A stretch of DNA of 64,000 bases from Clonostachys chloroleuca. Its lineage: Eukaryota > Ascomycota > Sordariomycetes > Hypocreales > Bionectriaceae. A program made the translations under genes and the position numbers. The notes under the pieces were generated by a model that did not search any database, had not been told where the DNA came from, and saw only the letters and a list, made by a program, of their open reading frames with translations. The stretch spans positions 8,804,001 through 8,868,000 of the forward strand of contig JBANAY010000004.1 of assembly GCA_037952775.1 (NCBI GenBank). Reading direction: 5' to 3'. Of the stretch, positions 1 through 11,342 are shown piece after piece. The stretch's first letter is position 1. Every line of letters begins with the position of its first letter.

Positions 1-310
1 GGAGTGAAGCGTGCACGCCCAGAACTTTATGTAGGCTCCACCTACTTTTGTCTGCTCCTGCCTGGCTTCTAAATTTGTTAGGCGCTTACCACCAGTGGCG
101 CAAAAAAGTTTTCTCTTTGTGCTTGATCCTCCAGTGAGCAGCTGCCCGCAACACATAGCTCCCATCCCATCGTGTGCACACCCTTAGGTGATTCAGGGGG
201 AGGCACATATTTATGATATCATGTTTTAGCATAAAAAGCTCACAGCAAGGTATGTATGCACCTCATTGCCGAATGAATGTAGGGCCTCGCGCTGATGTTA
301 TTCTTGGCAG

Positions 311-1719
311 CTGTCCCATTTTTGGGACGTGTCTGGAGGGACACACCACTCGGTACGAGGGCCCGATGCACCCACCGTTTTACTTTTAGACAGCTCTATT
401 TCCACCGGCAGACTCAGAGTAAAACTCATCTCCTGGACCCTTAATCTCGCCATAGAGCTTGCGGAACTAGAGGCAAAGGCTGATAACATTTTCCAAAACA
501 TCAAATTATCATTTGGAAAAGATGCTCTTCTCAGCTTTATAAAGAATTTATCTCAGAGGCATCTTGGGTTTGAATACGTTTACGATACTAATCAAGACAA
601 TGTAGTTCCTGATTACTCTGAAATGGTACCTTGGGGTGATACGCCAACGGATGTTGAGATGTTCTACCAAGATTGCAGCACCAACAGAGATGTGCAATCC
701 CTTGCATCTGTAGCTGGGGAAGTGAGACAAGCCGAAGTCTGTAGTACTAATCATTTACGCAGTGATACACTGGCTGGCACCGATGATTTCAGCGCTAGAA
801 ATGAGGCCTGTAACGAATGCAGTAGCTTGGCTGTCTTTTCCCCCCTCCCAAGAAACGCATCCGTATGACGGGTGACTCAACTGTGGCGCATGAACTTATC
901 GATAAGTGGGCTAACAGCAACCGCGCTCAAAGAATTACCGCCCAACCATCAGAACCCTGTAAACCAGTAAAACAGCTTCAGCACCTCTACAAAGACACGA
1001 TTGTTAGCTTTCTTAAATTGCACTGGGGCCATCTAACTATTAATGGCCTTTTCGGTGCCACTCTAAGGGAGACTGTTGCCTTCCCAAATAGCACTACACG
1101 TCTACCCCATGAGCAGCAACGAGGTTATCACGACATCTTGCGGGCATTAGGCAAAAGCGATAGCTTATATTCTCTACGTCGAGTTGTGGCCGAAATCAGA
1201 TCATTACAATATTACACCAAGTTTCTAGAAGAAGTTCAACTTCGTTGTGGCCGGAAACGCGGCGAAAGCGCAAAGAATCTTGCTCACAAGGAATACATTC
1301 GTCAAGTGTTCCCTGACGCCACAACTGAGAGTCTGAAAATACACCATGCGAACTTTAAAAGCGATCTGCAGTCTGCTAGACGGTGGATATTGATGATTGA
1401 AGGGCATAAAGGAAAGGGCGGAGCTAGTCTGGGAATAATCTTAGCAGCCTCCAAGAGATTGATCTCGTTTATATAAGCAAATCCAACAAAACATCTTCAG
1501 GTCCTGTACTGATTTTGTAGCAATAACAAATCGCAGGTAACTCATAAGGCGCTACTTGAGCAACTTCAAGGGCTCACAAATAATGCACCTGCGATAGAGA
1601 TTTGCCAAATACTTAACCCAGTTGCACAAGTATTACTATACTACCACAAGCTGCCGGAGGAGCTAGACCGGAAACAAATTTATAAAAATTTAGAACAAAG
1701 CATTAGAAATATAACTTAG
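311..1719 (+). CDS. Unrecognised multi-exon fungal protein (5' end unclear)
   Basis: Two open stretches (about 311-868 and 865-1476, different frames) and a third at 1516-1719 read like exons of one gene. A plausible acceptor with a CTGAT branch point precedes 311, and another (ending TAG at 1520) precedes the last stretch, which ends in TAG at 1719. The third stretch encodes a leucine-rich helical tail of up to 68 codons. The exact donors were not resolved, and no ATG was found for the first exon. No domain is recognised; composition is helical with no signal peptide or membrane segment. It could also be a decayed gene, because the junction at 865 needs a frame change with no good intron. 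Confidence 0.35.
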
Positions 1720-2580
1720 TACTTAGAGTTTGGAGCATAATTTTGCTTCCTCTCTGTTGTCTTTGTGTCTATAGTTAAGAGGAGGGAGTATCTTAAAGCT
1801 ACCTTAGTGTACTTTGACTCTGATTTACAATATGTTGAAATATTCATTAATGGCCGATACGTAAGTTTCTCGAAGTAGACTAAGTGCCGATCTAAGAGCA
1901 GTGCTGTCTAGCGTGTTAGAGCGATGTCTCGGTGCCTTGGTGAAGCGATAAGGTACATCATAACCGATAAGGAATAGATAGGTCAGGGGTCAGGTGACTA
2001 TTTGATTATATAATCTCACGAGTAGCCCTTCCAGGAGACGTACTGAGAAACCATTTACTCGCGACCGGAAAACATTGACTAATTTGTCAGGGCGCTTAGG
2101 TTGGATGGAGTGTTGAAATTGCCAGCAACTAAGCGCTCCCAATTCAATTTCTTGCCTTGAGTTATGTTGCAGTGTGCTAGCAATGTATTGTATTTGTCAT
2201 GGGTGCCAGCAACCTCTGATTTCAGACTTCTGGTTTGGTTAGGATGCCAGTAACTTTCTGCTTTCTATATTTGCTATTGGAACATCGTAGAGCACCGTCC
2301 TGGCCATCCCGCACCCATGTAAATTGTGGAGGCAGTGAAGAAATGCGAACTCAAGTTCGGAAATATGGAGGAGTTAGCACAAGTGTCCTTGTCACAATAG
2401 AAGCAAAAATAGCTGTGTAGGTATGTATCTACAGTACATACGTATGCACATACATACGGTATGTGATTGCAAAGCTCCATGTACACACAACAATGACCCA
2501 GAAGGCTCTGTGGGGCCTACCTGAATCCGCCTTCAGCGCCTCCTAGCATGCCCAGATTCTTCCTCAGTCCCAAAAGATGG
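1720..2580. other. Intergenic, nothing recognised
   Basis: No convincing coding signal. There is a short run of alternating CATACG/TATGCACATACATACGG-type sequence near 2430-2460. Nothing else stands out. Confidence 0.4.
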
Positions 2581-2584
2581 ATGA

Positions 2585-3005
2585 ACATACAATGTACCAG
2601 CACTTCCAATGGGATAGCACACAATGGGACAGCCCTTCCAATGGGACAGCACAGGGTGCACCAGCCCTTTTACTGTAACAGTATTCAATATCCTAGCTCT
2701 TCAATGTACTAACCCATCCGTATCCCAGCCCCTCCATGTACCAGCCCATCCGATGGGATAGCCCATCTAGTGGGACAGCTCACCTGATGGGATAGCTCAT
2801 TCAGTAGGTCAGCCTATCCAGTAGGTCAGCGGTCAGCCTACAATAGGCCAACCTACACAATAGGCCAACCTACAATAGACCAGCCTACATAATAGACCAG
2901 CCTACAACAGGCCAACCTACATAATAGGCCAGCCTACAATAGGCCAACCCACACAATAGGCCAGCCTACAATGGGCCAAGCTACATAATAGGCCAACCCG
3001 CGGTA
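2585..3005. repeat. Two abutting degenerate tandem repeats
   Basis: From about 2585 to 2830 variants of 'atgggacagc' / 'gatgggatagc' recur with CCAGCCC(A/T) spacers. From about 2830 to 3000 the unit becomes 'aataggccagcctac' and 'aataggccaacctac', repeated about ten times. This is a degenerate minisatellite, and the two halves share the (g)ata/acagc core, which suggests divergence from one array. The second array runs into the end of the decayed minus-strand ORF next to it. Confidence 0.75.
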
Positions 3006-3606
3006 GATATGGTCGAAAGCCAGTCGATGTCGTATCTGCTATTTCGGTAGCTGGAGTGACGTCCTTGCTCGGTAATGGCGCCCTTTTCGGCGTGTCTTCG
3101 CGGAACGATGCCCAAGACTTGGCCAGCAACACCTCGATCTGTACGTAATCGTGAAATACATCCGACGAGCCGACAGCACAACCGGAGGTGGCGGCGAAGG
3201 GCGGCGCGGGTATCGGCGAAGTTGAAGAAGCCTGCTGGAGCCTGGACGACAACAACGACACCAGCGCAGCGCTATCGGCTGGGACGGCTTGTCGCGAGCG
3301 CTGATGCAGCGATGTCTACTAGGAGGTGGCGTGAGTTGACGTTGTCGATATTCTGCTTTCGGCACCTTTTCAGCCAATCTCTTCAATAGGGATAGAAAAG
3401 ATGGGTTTTGGGCTGGGGTCACGTAGTGTAGGGAGTTTGGCGAGGCATGAGTAGATGTGGCCAGCATTGGCGATACCTTCAACATGGTCTTCTAGGAATC
3501 GGCAGTCAGGAAAGATAACGGGTTGAGCGGAGTATATTACGTCAGCTACAACCGGTAAAAGTACGGCTAAATTGGGATTTGATTGCCCTCCGCTTGGGCA
3601 AGACAC
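2917..3606 (-). pseudogene. Decayed minus-strand coding remnant, unrecognised
   Basis: Two minus-strand stretches have protein-like composition: 3370-3606 (78 codons) and about 3005-3261. They lie in different frames with no clear intron joining them, and the downstream part runs into the tandem repeat at 2917-3005, which supplies its stop. No family is recognised. The interpretation as a broken gene rests on composition only. Confidence 0.2.
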
Positions 3607-4140
3607 TCACATGATCACATCCCTGGTCGTATCTAGTACCAGATGTTTCCCGGCCTAGAGGCATAATGGTCTTATCGTTTTGTTTTTATTTGTGCTACAT
3701 CTTACATATACTCAGACCTGATCTGTTCTATTATTGCTTATTCATAAGCTGTCATGTGCAAGCTCATCCTACTCATTCCTCCTCTTGTTGCCCATTCTAA
3801 AAGAGTGATTATATTACTTATTCTATTCATGAAATAACAGGCGGGAGCAATCATACTTATACACGTCCCCAACTCCTGTTATACATTACTGTTTTAGTTG
3901 AGATGTTAAACAGCCCAAGACGTCCTCGTGTCTAGATTTACAAACACAGACACGTGAGCGCCGGAAAAGGCTTCTATGCATACACTGTGAAAGGCTTGGC
4001 TATTCGGCCATTCCTAGCCCCGCACTAGAAGCACGCCTTTCGTATACACTCCATGCACATTGTTCCTTGGTCAATATCCAGGCACTTACCTTAGGCCAGA
4101 AACTGCGGCTCGGGCGTAAAATGCGGGGTTCGTTTCATAG
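3607..4140. other. Intergenic, nothing recognised
   Basis: AT-rich sequence of about 530 bases with no coding signal or obvious repeat structure. Confidence 0.4.
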
Positions 4141-4328
4141 GGTCACTGGCTGTCCCCGTACACACTGACCGTCCGCGTAGACACTAGCTGTCCTCGTACA
4201 TGTTGAAATAAGTGATTGTATTGATTGCGGGCCATAGGGCTGTCCCCGTGCACACCGGCCGTCCTCGTACACACTACTTGTCACCGGACGCACCAGCTGT
4301 CCTGGGACGTACGGCTGGTCCTGAGACG
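4140..4328. repeat. Minisatellite at the left flank of the retrotransposon
   Basis: Imperfect units of the form 'ctgtcc(c/t)cgtacacac' recur (ctgtccccgtacacactg, ccgtccgcgtagacac, ctgtcctcgtacat, ctgtccccgtgcacacc, and so on). Related units (ctgtcctgggac) occur on the other side of the element at 10504-10612, so the retrotransposon probably lies inside one array. Confidence 0.65.
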
Positions 4329-4451
4329 TGTTAAAACATCACAGCTGAAACAGCAATGTATGATAGGGGTTAGTGATGTGTATAAGTATGGGTGCTCCCA
4401 CTCATACTAATAGAATAAAACAACAAGCAATACAATCACTCATTTCCAACA
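4329..4451 (+). repeat. 5' LTR of the copia element
   Basis: 123 bp, TG...CA ended. It matches the 3' LTR at 121 of 123 positions. The two differences are both G here and A in the 3' copy, each in a TG context, which is the RIP-type change read on this strand. Confidence 0.93.
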
Positions 4452-4466
4452 GGTTATGAGCCCGGG
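4452..4466 (+). promoter_or_regulatory. Primer-binding site matching the anticodon region of initiator tRNA-Met
   Basis: Immediately after the LTR the sequence ggttatgagcccggg is the reverse complement of the initiator Met tRNA anticodon stem-loop (gggctcataacc core), not of the tRNA 3' end. This is the half-tRNA priming arrangement known for Drosophila copia. The assignment rests on recall of the conserved eukaryotic initiator tRNA sequence. Confidence 0.8.
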
Positions 4467-4593
4467 TTGTGCAAACGAGACCTGGAAAACTGTGTCCACA
4501 GCTAAGCTTCCATAAAATGAGTGATAAGAAACTTCTAACCACTTTATAGAATATTAAGATTAAGGAGAATAAACAGCTTACGTCACAGCATCT

Positions 4594-4725
4594 GTGGCGC
4601 CACAATCATGGCACCACAACAAGGAGATAAGTCACATATCGGCCGCACAGCAACAGTGGTGCCACAATCATGGCACCACAATAGGAAATAGCTATGCGTC
4701 GCATCAACAGTGGTGCCACAATCAT
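4594..4725 (+). repeat. Three hairpin-forming repeats in the retrotransposon leader
   Basis: Copies at 4594-4617, 4656-4679 and 4710-4725 (last one half). The second copy is a perfect inverted repeat, GTGGTGCC, loop ACAATCAT, GGCACCAC. The first has one G:U-compatible mismatch, and the third keeps only the left arm and loop. They sit between the primer site and the first ORF, where an RNA structure for packaging or translation control would be expected. Confidence 0.75.
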
Positions 4726-4843
4726 TAAACCTCAAAACTGAGTTTCCATAAAACATAATTAAAAGATAAATCACAGATCGGCCGGGTATGCTCGAACCTG
4801 CCTTATCAGAACAGCATAAAATACACTGAATCAGAAGGGAAAA

Positions 4844-5581
4844 ATGTCAATTCAAACCACTGGATCTCTAGTCGATGTTCTTCAACTGTCAACTATATCT
4901 CCAAAGAAGCCACCTCGATCTCAAAGGAAACAGCGACAAACATCACACCGCTGGACGGACGAGGAACTCAACCTTATCTCATATCTTCGGCTACATCGCA
5001 ACTAGAGCTGGGTCCAAATCCAAAGGACATTCTTCTTGGCTAAGACACCTGCTGCAATACGGCTGGCCTATACGCACATACCAACCGAAAAACGTATACA
5101 CCACGCATCAGCGGCACTATCCCTAAATGTCAATTCCACGAATATTCAAAACATAAATCTCAACATTCCTTCCATTTCCAGTCCTGTCCAGAAAAGAAAT
5201 AACGTCGAGCTTGTGGCCTTGACCGCATCAAATACTCAAGACGAATACACAGTCCCAGCTAATAAATGCAATACCCATCGTTATAATCTCCGACCAAATA
5301 GACCCAAGAGCTTCAAGAAAAGAGGTTCACCGTGTCTAGTTGACCGTTCACGATTTCCCCATTTCTGTCAGGCATATGAAAGCCACTGGAAGCAACATAC
5401 GACAACCGACACGGATTACTCCCCACCTTCTCAATCACCTACATCGGAGTCAAGCATTCGCAGTCCTTCCGCTCCCTTAAGCTTGCTTAGTGACGCATCA
5501 AGCCTAGAGCTCTTTGGCCTAGAAGTACGTCCGGTCAACACGCTAGATCCTAGCCTTCCCATCGTTCCAAACTCGCCCTGA
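4844..5581 (+). pseudogene. SANT/Myb-like DNA-binding protein encoded inside the retrotransposon, upstream of gag
   Basis: A single frame runs from ATG 4844 to TGA at 5581 (245 codons), broken only by TAG at 5003-5005. Residues about 33-75 form a SANT/Myb-type helix-turn-helix: an R-W-T-D-E-E-L start, a second W about 20 residues on (directly after the stop), then K-T-P-A-A-I-R in the recognition helix. The C-terminal half is basic, then Ser/Pro-rich, and looks disordered. It lies in the same orientation as gag, 38 bp ahead of the gag ATG, so it is part of the element's transcript. Copia elements do not normally carry this ORF. Possible roles (inference) are binding the element's own DNA or directing integration. 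Confidence 0.65.
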
Positions 5582-5619
5582 AACGGCTCCCTCATTGGCA
5601 AAGACTATACGGCCTCACC

Positions 5620-6921
5620 ATGACAGACATTGCAAAATTTGAACAATTCGGCCTTAATGCGTTCTACAATGCCATACCAGTACTTGATAATGCCAATGAC
5701 TGGTTCAGATGGAACCAGAAGGTTGACGATTTTATTCAAATATCGGCTGTGGCTGAAGACGGAGCAGACACACCATTAGAGGAAGAGGCTGTGCAACAAT
5801 GGGACCGTCGCCAGAAGTTCTACTCGGCAATGCTCACGGCAAAACTGACGCACAACGCTGCACAACGAATCAATGCTTTTGGAATCCATCGAGTTCACTC
5901 CCTTCTTAGGGCAGTGAAGCAAAACTTCAAGCCAGAAGGCTCTGGGACCTATGTCAACCTTCAACGACGGTACATGTCCCTCACTCGAGAAAAATGTGGA
6001 AGCGCACAAGCCCTTGGAGCTGAGATCAGGAGAATTCACGCCGAGAAGCTTCTACTTGACCCTGACTGTGTCACATCAGAAATTGAACGGATGTTCTTCT
6101 TCTTGCATGCGCTAGGCACTGAGTATGAAACCTTCCGTGACCATATCTTCAGACAAATGGACCTCGTAAACGACAGAGACGCGGATGGGAATATAATTAA
6201 AGCTGCACCCACGTTCGATTACATTGAGAACAAGGCAATCGAGGAAGAGCACAGGAAAGGCCAGCTGGGAAAACAACCAAATGAAGCGCAGGCGCTCCCT
6301 GTCCTTGCCTTGGTTCGGGGGCCTGGGCAAAAGAAACTCATCCCGTCATCCGATGGAACCACATGCCGAATAGAGATTGACAATGTTCCTTATTGCTCCT
6401 TCTGCCAGAAGCCCTATCACGATGAAACTGAGTGCTTTAAGAAGAATCCAAAGCTAAAAAGCCAAGGAAAAGACGAAGGGGGGCGCAAGGCGAAGGCACG
6501 GGGCTCACAAACTAACGGCCGCAAGCTGCTAAAGAGACAGCATTCCATTGATGACGAAGACGACGATGCATCTGGTCCGAAAGACCCGAAGAAGCCCACC
6601 TTCATAGCGATCAAGGCTACAGGAGAGGATGTTAATGCGGCATTCAGAGAAAACATCAATCGCACTCATACGCTTGCGATGATGGCTACAAAAACACTCC
6701 CAATACGCGACGCCTGGATTGTTGACAGTGGCTCTGCCCAGCATATATGCAATGACACCTCGAAGTTTGTTCAGATGGATGTGTATCATGGGCCCGCACT
6801 TAGAAGTGTTGATGCATCCACATCTCCCTCAGGGGTGGGGACAGTAAATATCCTGTGCAACACACGGGGCAGAAGAAGATGGCTTATCCTCGACAATGTT
6901 CTCTTTGTCCCATCAGCATAA
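5620..6921 (+). pseudogene. gag-pro: Copia Gag and aspartic protease
   Basis: 433 codons from ATG 5620. The N-terminal two thirds are a copia-type Gag capsid region. A CCHC zinc knuckle (C-x2-C-x4-H-x4-C) follows at residues about 260-275, then a Lys/Asp-rich linker. The aspartic protease active site W-I-V-D-S-G-S-A is near residue 367. The frame is stopped by TAA at 6919-6921, exactly where copia polyproteins continue with an N-L-L-S-V motif. That motif is present in frame right after the stop, so the stop is a lesion rather than the natural gag end. Confidence 0.9.
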
Positions 6922-7836
6922 GCAAACCTCTTATCCGTACTCCAGTTACTCGAGCAAGGAGCCGAAGTCGAGTTCTCAAGCAAGGGCGCAAGTATCTGCA
7001 ACAAATCAAGTAAGAGGAGCCTGTACACTGCAAGCAAATACCACGGAGTCTACGCACTCGATCTATGGACGAATCTCTCCTTTCCGGCCTACCACGTTAG
7101 CCCACAAATGACACTTTAGCACAACCGACTGGCCCATCTGAGCGATGCGAATCTACGACGGCTTAAGAAGCAAGCTCACGGCATTCGAGATACACATCCA
7201 CGAGAACCATGCAATCCTTGCCTCCAGGGGCGAATAACTAAAAGCCCGCACAACAGCCCAGGTAGAAAAGGTGAATACCCAATGGAGCTTCTTCACATGG
7301 ACGTTGCAGGACCGTTTGATGAAGGCCTAGACGGTAGTCGCTACTGGCTCACCATTGTCGACGATTCGACCGGGTGGATTGAAGTTATCCCAATCCCACG
7401 ACGACAGGGATTTATCATCAAGTCACTACGCTTTTTCCTCGACCATAACGAGCGTATTGAGCGAAAATGCAGACGAATACGACTTGACCGAATCTCTGAG
7501 CAAGTAGGAGAACAAATGAAATTTCTACTCTTCTCTCGGGCAATCCAAGCTGAAGTCACTGGTATTGATCAACACCAACAGAATGGCGTTGCTGAAAGAG
7601 CCCACAGGACTATATACGACCGAGTCGGGCCCACACTAGCGCATGCCAAACTCCCATCGAAGTTTTGGCCGGAAATAGCTCGAACAGCAGCATATCTTTC
7701 CAACAGGTCGCCCTCGTCAAAGATTCAGATGACGCCGTACCAGGCGTGGTACGGCGAGAAACCTGACTTGTCACGATTACGGGTGATCGGGTCGAGGGGG
7801 AATACCTGGTCCCGCCGAAGCAAAGGAAGAAACTGA
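6922..7836 (+). pseudogene. Copia integrase (interrupted)
   Basis: The same frame as gag continues through a second stop (TAG 7117, in place of the Trp normally found in the W-H-x-R-L-x-H motif). It contains the H-x-H...C-x2-C zinc-binding region (about 7120-7240), the first catalytic Asp in M-D-V-A-G-P-F (about 7300), a degraded second Asp region and the Glu of N-G-V-A-E-R (about 7590). Frame is lost near 7795: the correct continuation (G-E-Y-L-V-P-P..., then I-L-L-G-Y) lies in the next frame to 8051. TGG>TAG is the change RIP gives on the opposite strand. Confidence 0.85.
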
Positions 7837-8053
7837 CAGAGCCGCGAACAAGGCCATGCATTCTATTAGGCTACGAGGGGAACACCAACTATCGCATCCT
7901 ATTAGAAGATGGAAGAATCGTTGGGACTCCAAATGCCGAGTTCCAAGAAGCCCTTATGACTCCCTCCACACAGACTGTACAAGATGTGGGAGCCGAACGA
8001 GATGGTTCACCTGAGGCAACGGCTGCTGCCGCAGGGGGAGTGCAACGGTAGGG

Positions 8054-10225
8054 CCATTAAATAAACCGTTAATAAGCATACGGCAAGCATCCGTAGCAGC
8101 CTCTGGACGCTATGCGTCTGTGACAGCACCAGGACAAGCCTTGGCTGAGAAAAGCCACGCGCCAATGCTACGTCGCACGAGCTCTGAGGACTCGCAAATA
8201 CTACCTCAGGCGGGCAACGGGGACTCGCAAATACTACCTCGGGCGAGTGACGATGACTCGCAAACACTATCTCGACAGAGTGACGATGTCTCGGGAGAGC
8301 GAGAGGCGCCCCAATCGAGTGACGATGACTCGCAGCCAGTTGCTGAACAGGGAGACAGGACCTTGTCACCCATTGGGAGTGATGGTACCTTCGGATCTTT
8401 TTCAGATACCCCAGAAGCAGACGATCCATTACCCAACGGTGGCCAGCAACGGGACGACCCTCGGCATGATCAAGACTCAGGAGAACAGCAACGATATATG
8501 AGACTCCATCTTGATCACTCAGTTCATAGAGTGAGGCAGGAAGCCCTAGAATATCACCCTGAACTCAGAATCCGTGTCCCGCAAGCCGCATCAGACACAT
8601 CAGATAATAGCGAAGAAGAGCTCATGCTAATGAATATATCTGAAGGGAACGTAATCCCAACGTTCTTGACAATAGCTGCGGAAGAAACGGAGCCCTTTGA
8701 ACCGAAAACCGTTCACGAAGCAAAGAACGATACAAGTTGGCCCGAATGGGAAAGGGCGATGTTTGAAGAAGTTAGTTCCCTCAAACAAAACAAGACATGG
8801 GAGCTTGTTGATCCTCCCAGAGACCGACGGGTCCTTAGTGGGAAATGGGTCTTCAAACTGAAGCGAGGATCGCACGGAGAGGTCACCCGCTATAAAGGCA
8901 GATGGGTGGTGAGGGGCTTCACACAAGAAGAGGGGATCGACTACGACGAAACGTTCGCCTCTGTTGTCAAACCAATAAGCTACAAGGCCCTATTCGCAAT
9001 CGCGGCCGCTCAAGGCCTTGAAATCGAACAAATGGACGTCAAGACGGCCTTTTTATACGGTGACATAGACCATGAGATTTATATTGAACAGCCTCACCAC
9101 ATGAACGACGGTACATCAAGGGTATGTAAGCTCCGGAAAGCACTCTACGGCTTAAAGCAAGCTCCTCGCATCTGGTACCAAACACTCACAAACTTCCTAC
9201 GCAACCTTGGCTTCGAGCCAATCAATGCCGACCTTGGAATCTTTGTACGAAGCAATGTGTACATCGCGGTGTATGTGGATGACCTCTTGATCGTTGGGCC
9301 AAGCATTGCCGAAATAAAAAGGATCAAGAGGGCTCTTAGAAACCGTTTCCAAATAACAGATCTTGGACCTTGCAGCTACTACCTCGGGATGTCCATTCAA
9401 CGAGACCGACAGAATAGGATATTATATCTGAGCCAAGAAGCCTACATCAACAAGGTCGTCCAGCAGTTCGGGCTTGGCAACTGTACCCCTGTCAGTACGC
9501 CGATCGAAACATCGCCAGCGACAGAAAATTCACCAGATTACAACTGTCCCTCAGGACAGAGGGTTGAGTATCAACGTCTCATAGGATCCCTAATGTACAT
9601 TATGCTCGGAACCAGGGGGGACATCGCATACGCAGTGTCCATAGCGAGCCGGCACCTAGCGAACCCAGGTCCACAACATATGAAACTCGCACGTCGCATC
9701 CTGCGGTATCTGAAAGGCACAAAGTGCCTCAGGCTTACGTATAAAGGCCATCTACAAATGCTGAAAGGATACACAGACGCGGATTGGGCCGGCTGTCATG
9801 ACACCCGACGATCAACTGCCGGATACCTATTCAACATCGGAAGCGGAGCTATCAGTTAGCAATCCAAGCGCCAAAGTGTTGTTGCATTATCAACTTGCGA
9901 AGCTGAATTCATGGGACAAACTCAGGCAACCAAGGAGGCAATCTGGCTGAGACGGCTTCTCGATGAGCTTAACCTAGGTCAAGGAAGAGCTGCAACGATC
10001 ATATGTGGGGACAACCAAGGAGCTATAGCCCTGTCCTCGAATCCACAGTATCACTCTCGGACCAAACATATAGACATTCAACGCAAGTGGCAAGGCGAAG
10101 TTCAAGAAGCTGGGACTATTCAATTGAAACATGTACCAACAGCAGAGCAAATTGCTGATGGATTTACCAAACCCCTTGCACGAGACAGGTTTGAATGGTT
10201 CCGGAGAGGGCTGGGTATCGAGTGA
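8054..10225 (+). pseudogene. pol: Copia reverse transcriptase and RNase H (interrupted)
   Basis: The frame opens around 8046 after a second frameshift. A linker with imperfect Asp-Ser-Gln repeats (8180-8345) precedes the RVT_2 reverse transcriptase: W-x-x-A-M at the start, Q-M-D-V-K-T-A-F-L-x-G, L-Y-G-L-K-Q-A, and the catalytic Y-V-D-D at about 9275. RNase H follows with T-D-A-D-W-A-G, then TAG at 9857-9859 in place of the usual Trp of I-S-W-x-S-K-(R/K)-Q, then the Glu of C-E-A-E-F and the Asp of C-G-D-N. The frame ends with TGA at 10225. Confidence 0.9.
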
Positions 10226-10371
10226 GACTTACGAACACTCAACGTCAGTAAAGGCAAGCTGTACCGGCACCCTTTCCTTTATCTTTCCTGCAGAAGGATC
10301 TCAAAAGGTTTTAATGGGGCCCATTAACACTGTGATGAACAGTCAATGACACTCCTATCAGAGCAGTCATC

Positions 10372-10380
10372 GAGTGGGAG
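10372..10380 (+). promoter_or_regulatory. Polypurine tract
   Basis: gagtgggag directly abuts the 3' LTR, the expected place for the plus-strand primer. It is short, but no better purine run is adjacent. Confidence 0.6.
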
Positions 10381-10503
10381 TGTTAAAACATCACAGCTGA
10401 AACAGCAATATATGATAGGGGTTAGTGATATGTATAAGTATGGGTGCTCCCACTCATACTAATAGAATAAAACAACAAGCAATACAATCACTCATTTCCA
10501 ACA
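10381..10503 (+). repeat. 3' LTR of the copia element
   Basis: 123 bp, nearly identical to 4329-4451. The two mismatches are TG>TA relative to the 5' copy. Confidence 0.93.
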
Positions 10504-10612
10504 GTTTCAACAGTCCTGTAACTACATGGATGTCCTAGGACCACAGGGCTGTCCTGGGACCTCGGGGCTATCCTGGGACACTGAGTGGCTGTCCCCGCAA
10601 TGGCTGTTGAAA
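10504..10612. repeat. Minisatellite at the right flank of the retrotransposon
   Basis: Units such as ctgtcctgggac, ctatcctgggac and ctgtccccgc resemble those at 4140-4328. The phrase tgttgaaataa also occurs on both sides (about 4201 and 10606), supporting a common target array. Confidence 0.6.
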
Positions 10613-11342
10613 TAACGTAATCGTCGGCTTGCATGCTCATCTCTGCGATGGTGACAAGGCTGGTGGATATAGCCGGCAAGTGTGCGACACATTCTGCTGG
10701 AATATAGGAACTGGACTAATGAATAAATTTAGTGGAAACTGATGGTGCGGGTTGTGGTGAAAAGATCATTGGGTTGCCCATAAAAATCCAAGGAAAAGAA
10801 AGAACGAACTGATTAAAGGGGAGTTTAAATGCAGGTAAACATTAGATAAGATAAACTCGACTAGTTTGCACTGTATGGCATGGTTGCATTGTATGTAGCT
10901 ACCCTGTCCACCAGGACTCTGTGAGCTTGTTGGCCAAGTTGATGTGAAACTTGCGATGTCAGAGGCGTCTACTAGCCTGACTGCAGCCCCCGTTCTTGAC
11001 GGGAAGAATATTCTTTGAATTTGGGGCTAGCTCCAGCGATGAAACTTTCTTTGTGGTTGCGGTGGTTTTAAGTATTAAAAATAGTATGAGCATTAGTATT
11101 ACGAACCAGAGTTCAAAAACTTGTCCAGGAGCCCAGGAAATGGCATCATCCTTGTTCTTGGAGCCCAACCAACAAACTCAACAAGTCCAACGAACTGTAA
11201 GTTGTAACCCTGGTCAACCGAACACCCCCCACAACCGAACACTTTTTTCACCATCCACATTTCCACCACCTTCATTCAATTTACGCGATAACTTCACCAA
11301 TTCTTTTCTAATCCAATTGATTTATATATCATTGGAATCGCA
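10613..11342. other. Intergenic, possible left end of the transposon
   Basis: No coding signal. Near 11198 there is TA followed by agttgtaaccctggtcaacc and further accgaacac repeats, which could be the left terminal repeat of the pogo-like element that follows. No inverse copy was found downstream. Confidence 0.35.

Larger units (their letters stand above)
4329..10503 (+). mobile_element. Ty1/copia LTR retrotransposon, full-length but inactivated
   Basis: 6.17-kb element bounded by two 123-bp LTRs (4329-4451, 10381-10503), both starting TG and ending CA, differing at only two positions. Internal order is primer-binding site, structured leader, SANT/Myb ORF, gag with zinc knuckle, protease, integrase, reverse transcriptase, RNase H, polypurine tract. 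Integrase before reverse transcriptase defines the copia (Pseudoviridae-type) order. Pol carries stops at 6919 and 7117, frameshifts near 7795 and 8040, and a stop at 9857. No 5-bp target duplication is visible (left flank ends gagacg, right flank begins gtttc), so the ends may have been rearranged or diverged. Confidence 0.93.

Noticed and set aside
4875..5126. A plus-strand frame of 83 codons overlapping the SANT/Myb ORF
   Set aside because: It is a shadow of the SANT/Myb frame, which continues in the frame of 4844-5581.
8120..8430. Minus-strand frames rich in Ser/Pro opposite the reverse transcriptase linker
   Set aside because: They are antisense shadows of the Asp-Ser-Gln repeat in the retrotransposon polyprotein.
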